Shown here: positions 58,901 to 64,000 of the stretch, in pieces
Layout of the letters: each line of letters starts with the position of its first letter
Numbering within the stretch: the first letter of the stretch is position 1
Assembly: GCF_033568475.1 (NCBI RefSeq)
Contig: NC_133121.1
Span: 2,914,001 to 2,978,000 of the forward strand
Length of the DNA stretch: 64,000 nt
Source of the DNA: Henckelia pumila
Taxonomy: Eukaryota; Streptophyta; Magnoliopsida; Lamiales; Gesneriaceae
Direction of reading: 5' to 3'
Made by a program: the position numbers and the translations under genes
Notes under the pieces: generated by a model
Database searches by the model: none
What the model saw: the letters and a program-made list of their open reading frames with translations, nothing else
Told to the model about the DNA's origin: nothing

Positions 58901-60159
58901 ACCAGTCACTATTCGTCTTGTCTTATCACTTGATGTTCAATGGGGATGACCCTTACGTGAATAATGCTTTTCTTCAGGGCTCTCTCAATGAAGAAGTTTT
59001 TATGGCTCAACCCACTGGCTTCACGGAAAAAAAATTTCCATCTTATGTTTGCAGGGTTGAATAAAGCCATCTATGGGCTTAAGCAGGCTCCTCGGGCTTG
59101 GTTTATGGAACTACGGACCTTTTCGCTCTCTCTTGGTTTCTTTTGTTCTCGCGCCGATGCCTCTCTATTTGTTTATCGTCGCGCCGCACAAACTATTTAT
59201 TTTTTTGTCTATGTGGATGATCTTATTATTACTGGTAGTCACATATCTCTTGTTAATGACATCATTGTCAAGTTGGTCTCTCGCTTCTCAGTTAAATATT
59301 TGGGCAGTCTATCATATTTCCTTGGGATTGAAGTTCGACCTTCTTCCCCTAGACTTGTTCTCTCAGAAGCAGTATGTTATTGATATTCTCATCAGGTTTA
59401 ATATGCAGACTTCCAAGCCAGTCAACACGCTTATCGCCTCTGGAATCACCTTATCTCTTCATGATGGTGCCTCCCCTACAGATGCGAATCGTTACAGACA
59501 GGCAGTGGGTAGCCTTCAGTATCTTCTGTCACTCGTCCGGATGTTGCTTTTGGTGTCAATCGTCTCTCTCAGTTTATGCACTCTCCATCTGAGATTCACT
59601 AGGTGTCGTCAAGCGATTGCTTCGTTATATTAATGACACTCTTGATTATGGTCTGCATCTTCGCCCAAGCTCTGCGTCGTCCCTTCATGGTTTCACTTAT
59701 GCTGATTGGGGCTGCAATCCAGATGACTGTTATTCCACTGAGGCCTATGTTATCTTCCTTGGCTCAAATTCGATTTCTTGGAGCTCCCGAAAACAAAAAT
59801 CTATTGCTCGATCTTCTACAGAAGCTGAGTATCGGGATGTTGCCTCTGGAGCTGCTGAAATCTCTTGGATTTGCTCGTTACTAGGCAAGCTTGGCATTCC
59901 AGCTTCTACTGCACCTGCCCTTTATAGTGACAACATTGGTACTACTTATCTGTGTGCTAATCCTATCTCCCACCCGCGAATGAAGCATATTGTGTTGGAT
60001 TATCATTTTGTAAGAGAGCTCGTTCAGGACAACAAATTACGTGTCGCTCATGTTTCTTCTGTTGATCAACTTGCTGATGCACTCACCAAGCCTTTGTCCA
60101 GTCCACGGCTTTGCAATCTAATGCTCAAGATTGATGTTTCTCCGAAAGCTCCATCTTGA
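55990..60159 (+). pseudogene. copia gag-pol remnant with many frameshifts
   Basis: Domains in order: degraded gag (about 55990-56640), a CCHC zinc knuckle (CQLCGTPGHSAKRC, about 56840-56885), and a GAG-pre-integrase segment (LWHSRLGHPSPDIVRHLAAS, about 57490-57550). Then come the integrase start (FDLIFLDVW, FVDHFSKYIWFY, 57664-57780), its second aspartate and glutamate region after a frameshift (about 57865-57895), and reverse transcriptase (WRSAMSTKFDALL at 58680; YGLKQAPRAW; catalytic YVDD at 59210-59221). Last is RNase H (SRKQKSIARSSTEAEYRDV, HILVDYH-like region, DQLADALTKPL), ending at TGA 60157. At least five frame changes separate them. It is inactive. Confidence 0.88.
56874..57023 (+). 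repeat. 75-bp in-frame tandem duplication inside the old copia element
   Basis: 56874-56948 and 56949-57023 match except for one base (tcatag against tcatat). They begin tgccaaaaggtgcacctcg. The unit is exactly 25 codons and lies just after the zinc knuckle. Confidence 0.9.
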
Positions 60160-60166
60160 GGGGGCC
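60158..60166 (+). other. Polypurine tract of the old copia element
   Basis: gagggggcc directly precedes the TG start of the 3' LTR, the expected plus-strand primer position. Confidence 0.8.
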
Positions 60167-60330
60167 TGTTAACAGATATTCGTATTGTATTGATATGATT
60201 TTATCCTTGTATATTTATGTTTATATTAGGAGTTTATTTAAGTCTATCTCTTTCCGTAGATATCAATACTTTGTATTTATATACTCCTTTGTGTGATCAA
60301 TAATATTCATTCGTTCACAAAACTCTTATA
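60167..60330 (+). repeat. 3' LTR of the old copia element
   Basis: Same length as the 5' LTR (164 bp), about 9% diverged. It is followed by the target duplication gagta. Confidence 0.9.
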
Positions 60331-60335
60331 GAGTA

Positions 60336-61895
60336 TACGTATGGTATCATCCGACTCACATCTACAACGAAAGTGAATTATTTTGTTGAATAGGAAATAT
60401 ATATATATCACAAAATTGGCTCTCCGATATCATCTGTATGAATTTTATGTAAAATGTTTGTTTTACGTTTGGTGAGTCTTAGGTGTAATTAAAATCAGAA
60501 CAATTAAGCCATAATAATTATATAATATTAACCAGTACCAACCCCTTCCAATAAAGACTTCCGACATTGTTTGTTTGTTTCAATGACATCTATGTCATTC
60601 AAAATTGTGGTTCGAGGTATTATTTTGGTGGAAATATCGCACCTATTCAATAATTACCCTCGTTTTTAGTATGTGATACTAATTTTAAACTTTCATTGAA
60701 ATCATAACAAAATATCGTCCCCAGTTCTTTACGAAAATTATTTGAGGGAACAGAAATTGGAAGTGCAAGCATGAATATTTATCCTTATCCATATTGCAGC
60801 ATATGCATTGTACACTTTGCACGATTAGTAACAGTTCTCATAAAAATATACCTCATTCCTTGTTGAAGAATTTCGTTAATTTAGAAAGAATTTAATGATG
60901 AACTCTAAGGCACGTTTTAAACGCTATCTTTTAAGAGATGTTTTTAAGATCTCTCTCAGGATACAATGGAGATAATAATCTAATTCAAGACATTTGAATC
61001 TGATGATGCACCTCTATTTATAGAGAATGAAAAGATGTATCTGAACGAGTGTGACTCTTAGTCAAACAATGTATCCGTTCATGAACCAAAGCATCCACTC
61101 GCGAACAGTCGTGATGTTTCCGAAACAAATTTTAGATTTATGTTTTTTTTTTTTACGTATAGATCAAGAAAACTATCGGAGAAATAAATTTTAGATTGAA
61201 ATTTTCAGTATTACATATACCCTTAGTTAATGAATGTTTAAAGTGGATAAAAAATTCGTTGGAAGTAGGTAATATATTTATTGATAAACAATAGATTGAT
61301 TAAAGAGAAGATAAAATTAATAATACTAAGTACGGAAAATGATTATATAATTAGGACAGAAAAAAAAATTAATGAAATTTGACATCTATTTTTGGATGGA
61401 GGGAGTATGGAAATTAAATTAGTGGTTATGAAACTTCAATTTTAATTTTCTATCAATAATTTGTAAATAGTATTTTAAATTATTAGAGTAAACATACCAA
61501 AAAGCTATAATATAACTCTTATTAAAAATAGCTATAATTATTTTGTATCATATCCAGCTAGTTGTTAGGTTTGTATTATTGTATATATGATATAACAAGG
61601 AATCATTCACTCCTTTCTTATTTTCCATGTGCTAAAATGTATTTCATCATTGATGATATATACATCTGTTTTTTTTTTTTTTTGGAAGGAATATACATCT
61701 ATTTTTAAAAAACAAGAATAATAGTGTATTTGATGATAGTGAGATGATGCATAATTTTGTATTTATAATCTTCACGATTATTTTAGTTTTTTATTCATAT
61801 CGATTTAATCAATTGACATGTGATGACAATACATGCGCATTGCATCATATCTCTCTACACACACATGACGAACAAATGACATGTATTATACGCAA
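60336..61895. other. AT-rich intergenic DNA
   Basis: No gene or convincing repeat recognised. Confidence 0.4.
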
Positions 61896-62470
61896 TGTTC
61901 TAAACAGTGTTAAGCGGTAGGCGGGTGACGACCCATCGTCGAACGTCTAGCCGCCTAGGCGGTTTCTTTTTTAACCTAAAACATTAAAATCATGAAATAT
62001 TTATGAGTTTTATTGTGAAAAATAATTTTTATGTCTTATGTTTTTTCAGTTTTTGTATAAAATTCTTTTAAAATTTTAATAATATAGTAAAATATATATA
62101 CTAATATAGTCAATACTCAATAGTTGGGGAGACAACAAGAAGGTTGAACATTAAAAACAAGTTCACGACGGTTTTTCTTTGTTTTCTTCCACTTTTTGTT
62201 TTGTTTTGTTTTGTTTTGTTTCTTCTATGAGAGAAATTGTGGGTTTGTGGTCTTTTTTTATTTTTTTAATTTTTTTTTACTATTTAAAAAAATTAAAAGT
62301 TTTTTTTATTATATGGGTAAACCGTCTAGGCAGTGCCCAGGTTGCATAGGCGGTGCCCAGGCCGCCTAAGCGGTTGAGGCGCCGCCTAGGCGGCCAGTTA
62401 ATCGGGCGACGCCTCCATTAATCGAGGCGGCGGGCCGCCGCCCAGCGCCTAGGCGGGGATTTTTAGAACA
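61896..62470. mobile_element. Non-autonomous repeat with TGTTCTAAA ends and GCCTAGGCGG arrays
   Basis: A perfect 9-bp terminal inverted repeat (tgttctaaa ... tttagaaca) encloses a short left GC-rich arm (gcggtaggcgggtgacg, ctagccgcctaggcgg). An AT-rich core follows, with (TTTTG)n at about 62192-62220. The long right arm is full of gccgcctaggcgg words. It is a widely dispersed type of plant repeat. No target duplication was seen. Confidence 0.65.
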
Positions 62471-62650
62471 CAGATTATACGAATGATATTTTACAATTAT
62501 ATCAATTGAAAATTGTGGTTAATGTAGAATCTGCACAAATATTTAAAAACGCAACTCTCTTGTGAGACAGTTTATCCTTGAAATGGATGGATACGAATAC
62601 GATCCATATATATATGTATAATGTAAAAAGTAATATTTTTGATACATAAT

Positions 62651-63289
62651 TAGAGCTGTCAATTTAGGGTGGCCCGCCATCGGGCGGGGCGGGAAAGGGT
62701 AGGCCGGCCTGAATTGATGGCGAGTTGGAAATACCCCAATCCAATTCGCAATGGGTTGCGGGTTGGGCAGGCCAACCTGCCATAAATTAAAAAATTAAAA
62801 AAAATAAAGAAATATGTAAAAATTGAAAAATCATGCATAAATAATTATAAATGATATATATATATATATTTATAAACTCATTAACAATAAATATATAATT
62901 ATAAATAATATAAAATTTTAAAAATAATCAACTAAACATAAATTATCTAAAATCATATAAATCATTTAGAGCTTATAATCATTTATAAAATATTTTAAAC
63001 AATATAAATTGTTTAATAATTATCAACATACATAAAATATTTAAAATATTAATTATAATATAAATTTTAAAATGAAAAAAAAAATGGCGGGCCGACCCTT
63101 TGGCCAGCCCGTCCTGCCCCGCCTTGACCCGTCGCCCAAACGGGCTGCCTCCTGTCGGGCCGGCAAAAGCATGATTCAACCTGTCATTTTTTAATGTTGG
63201 TGTGGGTTGGCTCGACGGATCAAATCCGATTTGACGGATCTATACGTTATAAAAAATGGCAGGACGCCAAATCCGAATTGACGGGTCTA
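62651..63289. mobile_element. hAT-like repeat, relative of 4456-4951
   Basis: The left end tagagctgtcaatttagg is shared with the element at 4456. Arms rich in ggcccgcc/gggcggg and an AT-rich core follow. At the right end the phrase aatccgaattgacgggtcta occurs twice with small changes (about 63222 and 63270). The exact right end is uncertain. Confidence 0.6.
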
Positions 63290-63619
63290 TACATCATGCA
63301 CCAAACTACTTTCGAAGAGTTTATTGGATGAAAAATATGTCGATAATTGGTGGTTCTTACCTGGGAAAATAAATTTAAAAACGAATAATTTGAATATTTC
63401 CAAGCTGCGAGTTCAAAATAAGGTTTCTCCATGTATTTATTGCGATTATAAGTGAATTATTGATATGGGCCATTTGTCTATTTCATAATTTATGCACGCG
63501 TTTCGATATTAATATAAATTATATAATAATATCATTTTTTTTTCCAAAATACATAATTCTTGGGTTCGTAATGTTTGGAAAAATTCTATATTCTAGAGTT
63601 TTTTGTCCAGTTTTCGCAA

Positions 63620-64000
63620 GGCTTCTTTTGTTGAATGCGGTATGATGGTGTCGAAAGCCTTGAAAAAAGAGGAGGTTGAATTGTTTGCAACTATGGCATG
63701 GGCAGTGTGGGTATGAATTTTGTAAGAGAATGCATGATCCTAACATAAGATTGGAAGGAATCAATATTGATTGGGCCTTAATGATGTTGGATACTTTTAG
63801 AACAGCAAGCATCAAATGTCACAACCTAAATTTCTCGAGATAGTGTACATCGGATTCGTTGTGGAAGTCTCCTGCTGTTAATCAGCTAAGGATGGATGTT
63901 GATGCAGGGTGTATTATGTCGAAAAATATATTTAGTGTGGGATGGTGATAATAGACTTTCACGGGAAGGTATTGGGGGCTAGAGCTGAAATTATTCGGAA
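63620..64000 (+). pseudogene. LINE-type ORF2 3' end / RNase H-like region, cut by the window edge
   Basis: About 63633-63706 encodes VSKALKKEEVELFATMAWAV followed by W, a block typical of the stretch before the RNase H domain in plant LINE ORF2. After a frameshift come TFRTASIKCHNL and, from about 63858, a W-KSPAVNQLRMDVDAG motif that resembles the first beta-strand and catalytic Asp of the RVT_3 RNase H fold. The last bases fit the following GKVLGARAEII stretch. In-frame stops and frame changes make it a relic. It continues beyond base 64000. Confidence 0.65.

Larger units (their letters stand above)
55779..60330 (+). mobile_element. Complete but old Ty1/copia element, 4.55 kb
   Basis: The LTRs are both 164 bp (55779-55942 and 60167-60330), with about 15 differences by hand count (about 9%). 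The pentamer gagta flanks the element at 55774-55778 and 60331-60335, a target duplication. A degenerate primer site (tgctatctga) follows the 5' LTR, and a purine tract gagggggcc (60158-60166) precedes the 3' LTR. All pol domains are present in the usual copia order, but frameshifts and stops break the frame. The short LTRs suggest the Ale/Retrofit lineage, which is an inference. Confidence 0.92.

Noticed and set aside
60336-60352. Second primer-binding site (atggtatcat) after the 3' LTR of the old copia element
   Set aside because: It lies outside the target duplication and matches only eight or nine bases. It is most likely chance.

Overview
The window is nuclear DNA of a flowering plant, most likely a eudicot. 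It is strongly AT-rich. It has multi-exon genes with short, mostly GT-AG introns, plant-specific families (RALF, PPR, JINGUBANG-type WD40), Ty1/copia retrotransposons with a tRNA-iMet-type primer site, and many MITE, hAT and CACTA remnants. I cannot name the species; the style of the repeats is compatible with Lamiales, but that is a guess. No prokaryotic, organellar or CRISPR feature was seen.

Layout. 1-3.3 kb: rearranged direct and inverted copies of two broken genes, the 3' half of a 2-oxoglutarate-dependent dioxygenase and an uncharacterised gene. 3.7-4.95 kb: two hAT-like non-autonomous repeats. 5.3-16.5 kb: two apparently intact genes in head-to-head orientation. On the minus strand is a CCG-binding protein 1 / MEE14 homologue (3 exons, 202 aa). 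On the plus strand is a PXA-PX-Nexin_C sorting-nexin-like protein (15 exons, 977 aa). As far as I recall, the same two genes are neighbours in Arabidopsis (At2g15890/At2g15900). Between them lie a fold-back element and two SINE-like copies. 16.9-24.2 kb: a decayed PPR fragment, an 895-bp CACTA element full of palindromic subrepeats, a duplicated uncharacterised exon pair split by a 914-bp hAT element with a perfect 8-bp target duplication, and gypsy remnants. 27.3-32.5 kb: a RALF peptide gene that has lost its signal peptide and its frame, a gypsy-type LTR-like segment, and an internally deleted copia element. 36-37 kb: a second, deleted copy of the PX-tail/PPR region next to an intact DPH3 gene. 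41.6-43.1 kb: an intact seven-blade WD40 gene. 43-55.7 kb: AT-rich DNA with MITEs and a diverged non-coding duplication. 55.8-60.3 kb: an old complete copia element with 164-bp LTRs and a 5-bp target duplication. The window ends in repeats and the 3' part of a LINE-type RNase H region.

Intact host genes: CBP1/MEE14-like, PX/sorting nexin, DPH3 and the WD40 protein. They have housekeeping or regulatory roles and do not form a pathway together. I found no convincing new biological system. The most unusual items are: a 38-bp tandem duplication that doubles a 3' splice site in the PX gene; two GC-AG introns in the adjacent gene pair; the inverted gene-fragment array at the left edge; the single-frame copia ORF whose internal stops all look like C-to-T/G-to-A changes; and the palindrome-packed CACTA element. 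Exon coordinates were worked out by hand from splice signals and reading phase.
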